The notes beneath the pieces were generated by a model. It had not been told where the DNA came from and did not search any database. It was given only the letters and a program-made list of their open reading frames with translations. A program made the translations under genes and the position numbers. Source: Nocardioides halotolerans DSM 19273 (GTDB taxonomy: Bacteria > Actinomycetota > Actinomycetes > Propionibacteriales > Nocardioidaceae). Taken from it: DNA of 64,000 nucleotides. Location: the NCBI RefSeq assembly GCF_000422805.1, contig NZ_AUGT01000012.1, positions 186,001 to 250,000 of the forward strand, given 5' to 3'. Positions 49,536-58,380 of the stretch are shown here, one piece after another. The first letter of the stretch is position 1. Every line of letters starts with the position of its first letter.

Positions 49536-52250
49536 ATGGCACGTGTGAGCGGCACCGAGCAGGCGACAGCGACCGAGCCGCCGCGCCACTGGGAGGCCGA
49601 CGTCGTCCTGCGCGACGGCAAGACCGCGCACCTGCGGCCGATCCAGCCCGAGGACGCCGACCTGCTCGTGGAGTTCTACGAGCGGGTGTCGGACCGGTCG
49701 AAGTACTACCGGTTCTTCTCGCCGATGCCGCACCTGTCCGACCGAGACGTCGCGCGGTTCACCCAGGTCGACCACGACCAGCGGGTGGCGTTCGTGCTGA
49801 CCCTGCAGGGTCAGATCATCGCGGTGGCGCGCTACGACCTCGTCTCGCCGGGCGAGGCCGAGGTCGCCTTCCTGGTGGAGGACCAGCACCAGGGGCGGGG
49901 GATCGCCCAGATCATGCTGGAGAACCTCGCTCAGGCCGCCCGCGAGCGCGGCATCGAGCGGTTCGTGGCCGAGGTGCTCCCCGACAACCAGCGGATGATC
50001 CAGACCTTCCGCGACGCGGGCTACCGCGTGGTCAGCGCCTACGACGAGGGCGTGCTCCAGCTCGAGTTCCCGATCGAGCCGACCGACACCGCGATCGGGA
50101 TCATGCAGGGCCGGGAGCACATCGCGGAGGCGGCCTCGATCCACCGGTTCTTCAACCCGCGGTCGGTCGCCGTCATCGGCGCCAGCCGCCGTCAGGACAC
50201 CATCGGGCAGGCGCTGGTGCGCAACCTGGTGACCGGCGACTTCAGCGGCCGGGTCTACGCCGTCAACCCCAGCGCGGGGGCGGTGTCCGGCTTGCCGGCG
50301 TACAAGTCCGTCAGCGACATCCAGGACGACGTGGACGTCGCGATCGTCGCGGTGCCGGCCGACTCGGTCGAGGACGTCGTGCTCGACTGTGCCGCGAAGG
50401 GCGTGCACGGGCTGGTGGTGATCTCGTCGGGCTTCGCCGAGACCGGCGAGGAGGGCCGGCAGCGGCAGCGCCGGCTGGTCGGCCTCGCGCGCTCGTACGG
50501 CGTCCGCCTCATCGGTCCCAACGCGCTCGGCATCATCAACACCGACCCCGAGGTGTCGATCAACGCCTCGCTGGCGACCCTGATGCCGCCCCGCGGGCGC
50601 GCGGGCTTCTTCTGCCAGTCCGGTGCGCTCGGGTCGGCGATCCTCGAGAAGGTCCGCAACCGGGGCCTGGGCCTCTCGACGTTCGTCAGCGCCGGGAACC
50701 GCGCGGACGTCTCCGGCAACGACCTCCTGCAGTACTGGGAGGAGGACGAGTCGACCGAGGTGGTGATGATGTACCTCGAGTCGATCGGAAACCCGCGCAA
50801 GTTCTCCCGCATCGCCCGCCGCGTCTCGCTGCGCAAGCCGATCATCGCCGTCCGCTCCGGCCGCACGACCCAGGGCGTGCCGATGGGGCACACGGTGCGC
50901 AAGATCGCGGCGCCACCGCAGGCCGTCGACGCGATGTTCCGCCAGGCCGGGGTGATCCAGGTCGACACCCTCGAGGACATGTTCGACGTCGCCCAGCTCG
51001 CCGCGCACCAGCCGCTCCCGCGCGGGCGCCGGGTCGCGATCGTCGGCAACTCCGACGCGCTGGGCCTGCTCGCGGCCGACGCGGCGTCGGCGGTCGGCCT
51101 GGTCGTCAACAAGCAGGTGGCCCTGAGTGCCGAGCCATCGCCGGAGGACTTCGAGGAGGCGCTCGACGACGCCATCGACGACCCCGACGTCGACGCCGTG
51201 GTCGTGGTCTACATCCCGCCGCTGAGCGTGCCCGGCGAGCAGATCGCCAACGTGCTGGCCGCGGTGGGGGAGCAGTCCGACAAGCCGCTGGTCTCGTCGT
51301 TCCTCGGCGCCGAGGGCATCCCCGAGCTGCTCCGGGTGCCGGACGTGGCCGGGTCCACCGCGGGCCGCGGCTCGGTGCCGTCCTACCCGGCCGTCGAGGC
51401 GGCGGTCAGGGCGCTCGCCAAGGTCGTGGAGTACGCCGTGTGGCTGCGCACGCCCGACGGGGCGGCGCCGGACCCCGACGCGGTCGACCTCGCGACCGCC
51501 CAGCAGGTCATCGGGCGAGCGCTCGCGGCGAACCCCGACGGCGTCGACCTCGACGCCGTTGCGCTCACCGAGCTGCTTGCGGCGTACGGCATCGAGCTGT
51601 CGGAGGCCCGGCGGGTGGCCACCCTGCGCGAGGCCCAGAAGGCGGGCCGCGAGCTGGGGTGGGACGTCATCCTCAAGGCCACCACCGAGCGGGTCCGGGA
51701 GCGGCCCGACCTCGCGCACGTCTGGCGCAACATCGACTCCTCCGCGGAGATGCGCGACGCGTGGGAGAGCCTGCTCGAGATCGTCGGCGAGCCCGACGAC
51801 GCGGGCTACGTGGTGCAGAAGAACGCCCAGCCCGGCGTGCCGATCGCCATCCGCAGCCTGGAGGACCCGCTCTTCGGGCCGGTCGTCTCCTTCGGCATCT
51901 CGGGGCCGATCATCGAGCTGCTGTCCGACGTGTCGTACCGGATCCCGCCGATCTTCCAGCACGACGCCGCCTCGATGGTCCGGGAGATCAGGTCCTCGCC
52001 GATGCTGTTCGGCTACCGCGGCAGCGAGGTCGTCGACGTCGACGAGGTGGAGCGCCTGATCCAGCGGGTCGCCCAGCTGCAGAACGACCTGCCCCAAGTG
52101 CGCTCGCTCGAGCTCTCCCTGGTGCTCGCGGGCGCGCACGGCTCCACCGTGCTGACCGCCGCTGCCCGGGTCGAGCCCGTCGTCGACCCGCGGTCGGACT
52201 GGTTCGTGCGTCGGATGCCTGCCGTGCCGGGGGACACCATTCCGGGCTGA
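49536..52250 (+). CDS. Pat-like protein: GNAT domain plus NDP-forming acyl-CoA synthetase domains
   Basis: This 904-aa protein has an N-terminal GNAT acetyltransferase (about 15-180; EDQHQGRGIAQIMLENLAQA). CoA-binding and ligase domains follow (VIGASRRQDTIGQALVRNL, FFCQSGALGSAILEKVRNRG, GHTVRKIAA with the phospho-His position) and a C-terminal ATP-grasp-like region. The usual ATP-grasp loop HKSDVGGV is not recognisable after GWDVILKATTERV. Such proteins acetylate lysines of acyl-CoA synthetases and other enzymes. ATG 49536 follows GGCAGGGAGG by 15 nt. Confidence 0.88.
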   Translation: MARVSGTEQATATEPPRHWEADVVLRDGKTAHLRPIQPEDADLLVEFYERVSDRSKYYRFFSPMPHLSDRDVARFTQVDHDQRVAFVLTLQGQIIAVARYDLVSPGEAEVAFLVEDQHQGRGIAQIMLENLAQAARERGIERFVAEVLPDNQRMIQTFRDAGYRVVSAYDEGVLQLEFPIEPTDTAIGIMQGREHIAEAASIHRFFNPRSVAVIGASRRQDTIGQALVRNLVTGDFSGRVYAVNPSAGAVSGLPAYKSVSDIQDDVDVAIVAVPADSVEDVVLDCAAKGVHGLVVISSGFAETGEEGRQRQRRLVGLARSYGVRLIGPNALGIINTDPEVSINASLATLMPPRGRAGFFCQSGALGSAILEKVRNRGLGLSTFVSAGNRADVSGNDLLQYWEEDESTEVVMMYLESIGNPRKFSRIARRVSLRKPIIAVRSGRTTQGVPMGHTVRKIAAPPQAVDAMFRQAGVIQVDTLEDMFDVAQLAAHQPLPRGRRVAIVGNSDALGLLAADAASAVGLVVNKQVALSAEPSPEDFEEALDDAIDDPDVDAVVVVYIPPLSVPGEQIANVLAAVGEQSDKPLVSSFLGAEGIPELLRVPDVAGSTAGRGSVPSYPAVEAAVRALAKVVEYAVWLRTPDGAAPDPDAVDLATAQQVIGRALAANPDGVDLDAVALTELLAAYGIELSEARRVATLREAQKAGRELGWDVILKATTERVRERPDLAHVWRNIDSSAEMRDAWESLLEIVGEPDDAGYVVQKNAQPGVPIAIRSLEDPLFGPVVSFGISGPIIELLSDVSYRIPPIFQHDAASMVREIRSSPMLFGYRGSEVVDVDEVERLIQRVAQLQNDLPQVRSLELSLVLAGAHGSTVLTAAARVEPVVDPRSDWFVRRMPAVPGDTIPG

Positions 52251-52260
52251 CCCGCTGCGG

Positions 52261-52458
52261 GACTGTGCAGCATCTGGTCCCCGGTGGCGCCCCAATGCTG
52301 CACTGTCGTGGCGCCAGACCCGGGACGCCGGCATCTGCACCCCATCTGGGCCTCCTGGCGGGCTAAATGTGGTGCACATACATTGGCGGCTTCCGGAGGG
52401 TGGCCGGCCGGGACAGTGCAGCAATTGGGCGCTCATGGGGATGCAAAGCTGCACTGTC
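52261..52458. repeat. Three related inverted-repeat elements
   Basis: Element 1 pairs GTGCAGCAT (52265-52273) with ATGCTGCAC (52295-52303). Element 2 pairs TGCACC (52336-52341) with GGTGCA (52371-52376). Element 3 pairs GACAGTGCAGC (52412-52422) with GCTGCACTGTC (52448-52458). The loop regions share CATCTGG and GGGCGC-like words. The elements fill the gap before the DUF5998 gene. Confidence 0.7.
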
Positions 52459-52520
52459 GGAGCCCCGAGGGCCCCGAGCCAGCAGCACCACGCCGTGGGG
52501 CGCGTGCCAGACTCCACACC

Positions 52521-53117
52521 ATGCCGCTCCGCGCCACCGACGACCGCAAGGACGACGCCGACCGCAGCCGCGAGCTGCGCGACGCGATCGACCGCACCGG
52601 CTACTACCCCGAGGTCGTCATCGACAGCGTCGCCGCCGCGGTCTCGGGCGAGCGCGTCGTGTCGTTCTACGTCCACCACGAGCCGACGTTCGACCGCGAC
52701 GAGGTGCGCCGCCACCTCTCGGTCATGGTGCTCACGCCGAGCCGGCTGATCATCGTGCACACCGACGAGCACGCTGGCGACGACCTGCTGCCCGAGCCCT
52801 ACACGTCGACGTCGTCGGAGGCGATCCGGCTCAGCTCGGTGACCTCCGTCGTGGTCACGCGGATGGTCGCCAACCCCACCAAGGGCCAGACCACCCCCGC
52901 CGAGGCCGTGATCACGCTGGGCTGGGGCGGCGTCAGCCGGGTCGACCTGGAGCCGGCCGGCTGCGACGACCCGCAGTGCGAGGCCGACCACGGCTACACC
53001 GGCGTGCTCGCCTCCGACGACTTCTCGCTGCGTGTCTCCGCGGCCGCGGACGGGCAGGACGCCGTGCCGCTCCTGCTGTCGTTCGCCGAGCAGCTGTCCG
53101 CCCGGACGCATTCCTAG
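52521..53117 (+). CDS. DUF5998-family protein
   Basis: This 198-aa protein has RELRDAIDRTGYYPEVVIDS, SFYVHHEPTFDRDEVRRHLS, VMVLTPSRLIIVHTDEHAGD and a late AGCDDPQCEADHGYTGVLAS with three cysteines or acidic pairs. It matches the conserved actinobacterial DUF5998 group of unknown function. The start ATG 52521 begins the conserved part. The following phosphatase-like gene starts 11 nt after its stop. Confidence 0.85.
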   Translation: MPLRATDDRKDDADRSRELRDAIDRTGYYPEVVIDSVAAAVSGERVVSFYVHHEPTFDRDEVRRHLSVMVLTPSRLIIVHTDEHAGDDLLPEPYTSTSSEAIRLSSVTSVVVTRMVANPTKGQTTPAEAVITLGWGGVSRVDLEPAGCDDPQCEADHGYTGVLASDDFSLRVSAAADGQDAVPLLLSFAEQLSARTHS

Positions 53118-53128
53118 AGCGCGGCCTG

Positions 53129-54250
53129 TTGACCACCCCCTTCGTCGAGCCTGCGTACGGCCACCGCGGGCTGGGTGACGTCGTCCCGGCCATCGGACAC
53201 GCGCTGGGCAGCGACGCGCTCCGGCGCCCGACGGGCCTGGTGCTGCCCGAGGCGCCGGCCTACGTCCTCTTCCTGGTCGACGGCCTCGGGGCGCGGCTGC
53301 TCGAGAGGTACGCCGCCGCTGCGCCGTACCTCTCGTCGCTGCTGGCGGACTCCGCCCCCGGCACCGCCGGCGTCCCGTCGACCACCGCGACCAGCCTGAC
53401 CTCGCTCGGCACCGGCCTGACCCCGGGCACCCACGGCCTGGTCGGGTTCACCAGCCGCGTCCCCGGCACCGACCGCCTGCTCAACGCGCTCTTCTGGGAC
53501 AAGTCGGTCGACCCTCTCGTGTGGCAGCCGCACCAGACCGCGTTCGGCCGGCTCACCGACGCCGGCGTGCGGGTCGACGTCGTCAACAAGCGCGAGTTCG
53601 ACCGCAGCGGCCTCACGATCGCCGCCCAGCGCGGCGCCGGCTACATCGGGGCGGACCGGATCGGCGAGCGGATCGCCGGTGCGGTGACCGGGTCGACGCA
53701 CCGCCCGTCGCTGACCTATCTCTACGACGGCGACCTCGACTGGACCGGTCACAAGTACGGCGTCGACTCGCCCCAGTGGCTCCAGCAGCTCGCCGCCATC
53801 GACGCCGAGGCCGTGCAGCTGCGCGAGGCACTGCCCGACGAGGTGCGCCTGGTCGTGGTCGCCGACCACGGGATGGTCGACTCGACCCCGGCCAGCCGGC
53901 TCGACGTCGACCAGCACGAGGAGCTCCGCGACGGGCTGGTGCTGCTCGGCGGCGAGGCGAGGTTCCGCCACCTCTACTGCGCGGACGGCGCCGTCTCGTC
54001 GGTGGCCGCCTGCTGGGCCGAGGTGCTCGGCGACCGCGCCGACGTGCTGACCCGCGAGGAGGCGATCGCGCGGGGCTGGTTCGGCACCGTCACCGAGCTC
54101 GTGCTCCCGCGGCTCGGCGACGTGGTGGTCGCTGCGCGCGACGACGTGGCGATGTTCTCGAGCAAGGACTTCGGCTACGAGATGAGCCTCGTCGGCCTGC
54201 ACGGCTCGCTGACGTCGGACGAGATGCTCATCCCGATCCTGGTGGGCTGA
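53129..54250 (+). CDS. Alkaline phosphatase / nucleotide pyrophosphatase-superfamily protein
   Basis: This 373-aa protein has a metal-binding start (YVLFLVDGLGARLLERYA), the nucleophile Thr region (GVPSTTATSLTSLGTGLTPG, THGLVG), and the metal-binding end LVVVADHGMVD. It is a type I phosphodiesterase/pyrophosphatase-like enzyme acting on nucleotides or phosphodiesters. The start is likely TTG 53129, because no ATG or GTG fits the conserved N-terminus. It follows the DUF5998 gene on the same strand, an arrangement seen in other Actinobacteria to my knowledge. Confidence 0.85.
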   Translation: MTTPFVEPAYGHRGLGDVVPAIGHALGSDALRRPTGLVLPEAPAYVLFLVDGLGARLLERYAAAAPYLSSLLADSAPGTAGVPSTTATSLTSLGTGLTPGTHGLVGFTSRVPGTDRLLNALFWDKSVDPLVWQPHQTAFGRLTDAGVRVDVVNKREFDRSGLTIAAQRGAGYIGADRIGERIAGAVTGSTHRPSLTYLYDGDLDWTGHKYGVDSPQWLQQLAAIDAEAVQLREALPDEVRLVVVADHGMVDSTPASRLDVDQHEELRDGLVLLGGEARFRHLYCADGAVSSVAACWAEVLGDRADVLTREEAIARGWFGTVTELVLPRLGDVVVAARDDVAMFSSKDFGYEMSLVGLHGSLTSDEMLIPILVG

Positions 54251-54260
54251 CGGCGGGCGG

Positions 54261-54290
54261 CCAGTTTCACCGGGTACCCGGTGAAACTGG
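54261..54290. repeat. Perfect 30-bp palindrome
   Basis: CCAGTTTCACCGGGT is followed directly by its exact complement, with no spacer. It lies 11 nt after the phosphatase-like stop. A single arm-like GCCAGTTTC recurs at 54322-54330. It may act as a bidirectional terminator for the converging genes or be a repetitive palindrome. Confidence 0.8.
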
Positions 54291-54345
54291 TCCTTCCCGG
54301 CTGGAACTCCATCCGGTCAGCGCCAGTTTCGTGGGGGCAGTCCGG

Positions 54346-55824
54346 TCACTCCGGGGAGTTGTTCGACCGGCCGCCGACTCGGAAGGACGACTCCACGCCG
54401 GTGTACATCAGGTGCGCGACGAGCCCCTCGGCCGCGTGCACCAGGTTGTGGCAGTGGTCCATCCAGATGCCCGGGTTGTCGGCCAGGAACGCGATCTCGT
54501 AGGTCTCGCCGTTCTTGACCTCCAGGGAGTCGACCCACCAGGGGCTGCCGGTGGCCGGCTCGCCGTCCCGCGACAGCACGACCGCGTGGTGACCGTGCAG
54601 GTGCATCGGGTGGTTGTCGCCGCTGCCGTTGTGGATCTCGAACACCACGACGTCGCCCTCGGTGACCATGTACATCGGGATGTCAGGGAAGAGATGCCCG
54701 TTGATGCTCCACCACATGCCGGGCCGGCCGTCCAGGAAGCCGGGGCGCTTGCCGATGCGGTAGTCGAACCTCCGGTCCGGGCTACCGGTGTCGAAGCCGA
54801 TCTCGGCGGGCTCGCCGTAGGACAGCAGGTCGACGTACTCCTTCGGCGCCCGCGGCACGTCGCCGCCCGAGGGGTCGGCGCCGAGCACGAGCGCGGTGGA
54901 GCCGCCGAAGTCGACGCGTACGCCGCCCTCCGGCACCACGAGGCCGAGGTCGACGCGGCCGCCCGCGGGCAGGCCGTACTTCCGGTCGTCGATCTCGCCG
55001 GGACCGTTCACCTCCCTGCCGTCGACGGCCAGCACGCGGTACGGCGCACCGGTGACCCACAGCGTCGCCAGCCCGTTGTCGGTGTTCACGACGCGCAGCC
55101 GCACCGACTGGCCGGTCTCGGCATCGACGGTCGTCGTGCCCTTCTCGCCGTTGAGCGTCGCCCCCTCGGCGTAGCGGTGCAGGACCGCGAGCTCCTCCTG
55201 CGTCCCGGGGTCGGCCTCCGCGGGGTGGATCACCAGCGCGCCCAGCAGACCCCGGCGCACCTGCTCGTGGGAGACCTGGTGGGAGTGGTACCAGTACGTG
55301 CCGGCGTCCTCGGCCACGAACCGGTAGACGTGCTCCTCGCCCTCGAGGACGGCGTCCTGGGTGACGCCCGCGACGCCGTCCTCGGCGTTGGGGACGTCGA
55401 CGCCGTGCCAGTGCAGCGTGATGCCGTCGTCGACGTTGTCGTTGACCAGCGTCACCTCGACGAGGTCACCGACCGTGGCCTCGAGCGTCGGCCCGGGGGA
55501 GGTGCCGTTGACGGTGTAGTGGTCGTCGTCGACGCGGACGGTCAGTGTCTCGCGCACGTCGGCGGGCCGGTCCGGGTCGGCCACCAGGTCCTTGACCGGT
55601 GTGCCGTGGCCCATCCCGTGGTGCTGGTCGACGGGGCCACCGCCCCAGTCGACGTAGCCCATCTCCGCCACGTCGTAGCTGTCCGGCAGCAGGCTGGACT
55701 GCCGCATCCAGCCGAGCGGCAGCAGGATCGCGAGCGTGGCTGCGACGGCCAGCAGGGGCCGCCGGCGGGCGCGCACGAACGCCCACGTGCGCGCGCGCAG
55801 GTCGCCGTGACTGCTCGGGGTCAC
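54346..55824 (-). CDS. Multicopper oxidase
   Basis: This 492-aa protein has an N-terminal membrane anchor (RRPLLAVAATLAILLPLGWM). The copper sites are HWHG (138-141), WYHSH (178-182), HPMHLHGH, and HCHNLVHAAEGL near the C-terminus. The last motif ends with Leu at the axial type-1 position. A Met/His-rich HHGMGHG near the N-terminus may bind copper. It is likely extracytoplasmic and could oxidise Cu(I), metals or phenols. It is 3 nt behind the small membrane protein gene on the same strand. Confidence 0.93.
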   Translation of the reverse strand: MTPSSHGDLRARTWAFVRARRRPLLAVAATLAILLPLGWMRQSSLLPDSYDVAEMGYVDWGGGPVDQHHGMGHGTPVKDLVADPDRPADVRETLTVRVDDDHYTVNGTSPGPTLEATVGDLVEVTLVNDNVDDGITLHWHGVDVPNAEDGVAGVTQDAVLEGEEHVYRFVAEDAGTYWYHSHQVSHEQVRRGLLGALVIHPAEADPGTQEELAVLHRYAEGATLNGEKGTTTVDAETGQSVRLRVVNTDNGLATLWVTGAPYRVLAVDGREVNGPGEIDDRKYGLPAGGRVDLGLVVPEGGVRVDFGGSTALVLGADPSGGDVPRAPKEYVDLLSYGEPAEIGFDTGSPDRRFDYRIGKRPGFLDGRPGMWWSINGHLFPDIPMYMVTEGDVVVFEIHNGSGDNHPMHLHGHHAVVLSRDGEPATGSPWWVDSLEVKNGETYEIAFLADNPGIWMDHCHNLVHAAEGLVAHLMYTGVESSFRVGGRSNNSPE

Positions 55825-55827
55825 CCC

Positions 55828-56298
55828 TCAGACGGCCGCGGGCGCCGTGCCGGGAGCGCGCATGGCAGCGGCGGCCCGCTGGGCGGCCATGATCGCGATG
55901 CCCATCAGCACCAGCGCGTTGATCCCGTGGAGGGCTCCGAACCCGGAGCCCACCTCACGCGAGAGCGCCGGGAGCACCAGCACCTGCAGGACCACCAGGA
56001 CGAAGATGGTCGCGGCCAGGGTGATGCCCTTGGGCACCTTGGCGAAGAACGACACGATCAGCAGCACCAGCGAGCAGAGCGGGATCAGGATGAGGCCGTT
56101 GAAGAACATGTGGATCGCGAACGCCGCATCGGCGCTGCCGATCGACTCGCAGTCCTCCTTGCAGTCGAGGAACTCCTCGTCGATGACCCCTCCGTCGTTG
56201 ATGAAGTTGGTCACGCCGAAGAAGCCCCAGGCGATCGCGCCTGCCTGCACGACGACGAGCACGGCGATGGTGATCGCCAGGATCCGGTAGGCCTTCAC
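55828..56298 (-). CDS. Small polytopic membrane protein, DUF6220-like
   Basis: This 156-aa protein has four membrane helices (VKAYRILAITIAVLVVVQAG; HMFFNGLILIPLCSLVLLIV; KVPKGITLAATIFVLVVLQV; HGINALVLMGIAIMAAQ). An extracytoplasmic loop carries CKEDCES. It resembles the DUF6220 group, recalled and not tested. It starts at GTG 56298 after AGGGGGGACCT. It is co-transcribed with the multicopper oxidase, so it may help with redox or metal handling at the membrane. Confidence 0.7.
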   Translation of the reverse strand: MKAYRILAITIAVLVVVQAGAIAWGFFGVTNFINDGGVIDEEFLDCKEDCESIGSADAAFAIHMFFNGLILIPLCSLVLLIVSFFAKVPKGITLAATIFVLVVLQVLVLPALSREVGSGFGALHGINALVLMGIAIMAAQRAAAAMRAPGTAPAAV

Positions 56299-56341
56299 AG
56301 GTCCCCCCTGTAGCTGCGGTGTGGGTCGGACGTCCCGAGGA

Positions 56342-56365
56342 GTCCTCAGCAGTGTCGCTGAGGAC
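56342..56365. other. Hairpin between thymidine kinase and membrane gene
   Basis: GTCCTCAGC (56342-56350) pairs perfectly with GCTGAGGAC (56357-56365) around AGTGTC. It may be the thymidine kinase terminator or an operator for the membrane/oxidase pair. Confidence 0.5.
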
Positions 56366-56441
56366 TGAGCATCCGCCGCGATGGCACGCCGGGGCAATGG
56401 TCAGGTTGGGCCAGGTTCTGCTTGACCAGGTTCTTGACGAG

Positions 56442-57110
56442 TCAACCAAAGGGGAGCGGCTCGGCGCCCAGCGCGACGGCGTGAGCGCGGGCGGCGGTCA
56501 TGCGGCGGCGGTGGTGCTGGCGGCAGAGCACCTCGTAGGACACCTCGGGGGCGGGCGCCGCGGTGTCCTGGCCGCCGGTGACCTCGACGTCGCCGACGAC
56601 GATCACCTCGCCCTCGACGACCATCACGCCGTCCTCGGTGCGCGCGTTGTGGGTCGCCCGCTTGCCGCACCAGCACAGCGCCTCGACCTGCAGGACGTGC
56701 GTGTGGTCGGCGAGCTCGACGAGCCGGGCGCTGCCTGGGAACAGCTCGCTGCGGAAGTCGGTGAGGATCCCGAAGGCGAACACGTCGAGCTGGAGCTCGT
56801 CGACGACCTTGGCGAGCTGCTCGACCTGGTCGCGGGTGTAGAACTGCGCCTCGTCGCACACCAGGTAGTCGACGCGCGCGCCGCGGGTGAGCTCGTCGAC
56901 GACGTAGCGCCAGAAGTGGAAGTCCTGGTCGACCTCGATCGCGTCGTGCTGCAGTCCGAGCCGGCTTGACAGCATCGCGGTGCCGGCACGGTCGCGGCTG
57001 GTGAAGATCCGGCCCACCAGCCCGCGCTGGGCGCGGTTGTGGTTGGTCTGCAGCGCCAGCGTGCTCTTGCCGGAGTCCATGGTCCCGGTGAAGAACTGGA
57101 GCTCGGCCAC
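56442..57110 (-). CDS. tdk: Thymidine kinase (type II)
   Basis: This 222-aa protein has the P-loop FFTGTMDSGKSTLALQ, DEAQFYTRDQVEQLAKVVDE with the conserved acidic base, and a zinc-binding lasso region (CWCGKRATHNAR with a later CRQHH). This is the type II (TK1-like) pattern for phosphorylating thymidine in salvage. The start ATG 57110 is well placed. It is upstream on the same strand of the membrane protein/oxidase genes, separated by a hairpin. Confidence 0.95.
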   Translation of the reverse strand: MAELQFFTGTMDSGKSTLALQTNHNRAQRGLVGRIFTSRDRAGTAMLSSRLGLQHDAIEVDQDFHFWRYVVDELTRGARVDYLVCDEAQFYTRDQVEQLAKVVDELQLDVFAFGILTDFRSELFPGSARLVELADHTHVLQVEALCWCGKRATHNARTEDGVMVVEGEVIVVGDVEVTGGQDTAAPAPEVSYEVLCRQHHRRRMTAARAHAVALGAEPLPFG

Positions 57111-57143
57111 GCAGTCACCCTAATGACCGCAGCAGGCGGTTCG

Positions 57144-57566
57144 TCACGGATGCAGGCGCGCGCCCTTCACGGACTTGTCGACGGCGTTCCTCGGACCGTG
57201 CAGGGCGACGCCCACCAGGTCGAGGTCGTCGCGGGCGACCGCGCGCACGGCCGCGCGGTTGTCGACGTCGTTGCCGGTAGAGAACATCTCCCTGGTGTAG
57301 ATGCTCATCGCCAGCTGCCGGCCCAGCGCGCGGCCGTGCGCCGCCGTGAGCGTGGCGGCGTCCGCCTCCAGCACGACCACCGGCTGCCCGAGCAGCGGGA
57401 GGTACGCCGTGCCGTCGGCGTCCTCGTACGGCTCGCCCACGAGCTGCGGGTGGGCGCCGACGACCCCGCTCACGAGGAACGCGGTCACGTTGAGCCGCTG
57501 CCACGTCTCCAGGTCGTCGCGGACGAGGACGGCGATCTTGGTGTCGAACCTGGTGTCGGAGGGCAC
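57144..57566 (-). CDS. DUF2000-family protein
   Basis: This 140-aa protein has FDTKIAVLVRDDLETWQRLN, FLVSGVVGAHPQLVGEPYED and RQLAMSIYTREMFSTGND, the DUF2000 pattern. The start is GTG 57566; an ATG at 57617 exists but would sit in the shared promoter region. It is divergent from an AraC-type regulator, a common arrangement for this family, so that regulator probably controls it. Confidence 0.83.
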   Translation of the reverse strand: MPSDTRFDTKIAVLVRDDLETWQRLNVTAFLVSGVVGAHPQLVGEPYEDADGTAYLPLLGQPVVVLEADAATLTAAHGRALGRQLAMSIYTREMFSTGNDVDNRAAVRAVARDDLDLVGVALHGPRNAVDKSVKGARLHP

Positions 57567-57615
57567 CGCTCCAGCCTGCGGCGTCGCGCAGGGTGGGGTC
57601 TTGTACGTTCCTGAC

Positions 57616-58380
57616 ATGGAGCGGGTGCGGTCCTGGAAGCCCGAGGTGCCGGGCGTCTCCGAGGTGCTGCACGCCCACTTCACCGAGCACGCCTACCCGG
57701 TGCACGTGCACGCCGCGTGGACGCTCCTGCTCGTCGACAGGGGCGGCGTCGACTACACGCTCGACGGGTCCCGGCAGCAGGCGGCGACCGGGCGGCTGAC
57801 CGTGCTGCCGCCGCACGTCTCCCACGACGGACGGGCCGCGAGCCCGGACGGGTTCGACAAACGGGTGCTGTACGTCGACCAGCGCTGGCTGCCCGAGTCG
57901 CTCACGGGCGCCGCGGTCCGCGGACCTTCGCTCGCGGACGCGGAGCTGGTCCGCCAGGTCTCGGCGGTGCACCGCTGCCTCGGCGACGGGCTCGAGGCGG
58001 AGTCGCGGCTCGCCCTGGTGACCGAGCGGATCGCCGCCCACCTGTCGCTGCGAGGCCAGGCGCCGGCCGCGCGCGACGCGGGGCTGGCCCGGCTGGTCCG
58101 GGCCAGGCTCGACAGCGACGAGCCCACGCTCGAGGCGCTGGCCCACGAGCTCGGCACCCATCCGTCGCACCTGGTGCGGGTCTTCCGGCGTGAGTACGGC
58201 CTGCCGCCGCACCGCTACGTCGTCGGCCGGCGGCTCGACCGCGCACGCCGGCTGCTGCTCGAGGGGATGCCGATCGCCGAGGTCGCGACCGTCGTGGGCT
58301 TCCACGACCAGTCGCACCTGACCCGGCACTTCCGGACCCTCCTCGGCACCACCCCCGGTGCGTTCCGGAGCGCGGCGTGA
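57616..58380 (+). CDS. AraC-family transcriptional regulator
   Basis: This 254-aa protein has an N-terminal cupin-like sensing domain (HAYPVHVHAAWTLLLVDRGG, VDYTLDG) and a C-terminal AraC double helix-turn-helix (LEALAHELGTHPSHLVRVFR ... IAEVATVVGFHDQSHLTRHF). It is divergent from the DUF2000 gene and overlaps the sulfurtransferase gene downstream by 4 nt. It probably senses a small ligand and activates its neighbours. Confidence 0.9.
   Translation: MERVRSWKPEVPGVSEVLHAHFTEHAYPVHVHAAWTLLLVDRGGVDYTLDGSRQQAATGRLTVLPPHVSHDGRAASPDGFDKRVLYVDQRWLPESLTGAAVRGPSLADAELVRQVSAVHRCLGDGLEAESRLALVTERIAAHLSLRGQAPAARDAGLARLVRARLDSDEPTLEALAHELGTHPSHLVRVFRREYGLPPHRYVVGRRLDRARRLLLEGMPIAEVATVVGFHDQSHLTRHFRTLLGTTPGAFRSAA

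Noticed and set aside
49167..53111. Very long minus-strand open frame across the Pat-like and DUF5998 genes
   Set aside because: Its translation is Arg/Gly/His-rich noise, a high-GC shadow of clear plus-strand genes with strong motifs.
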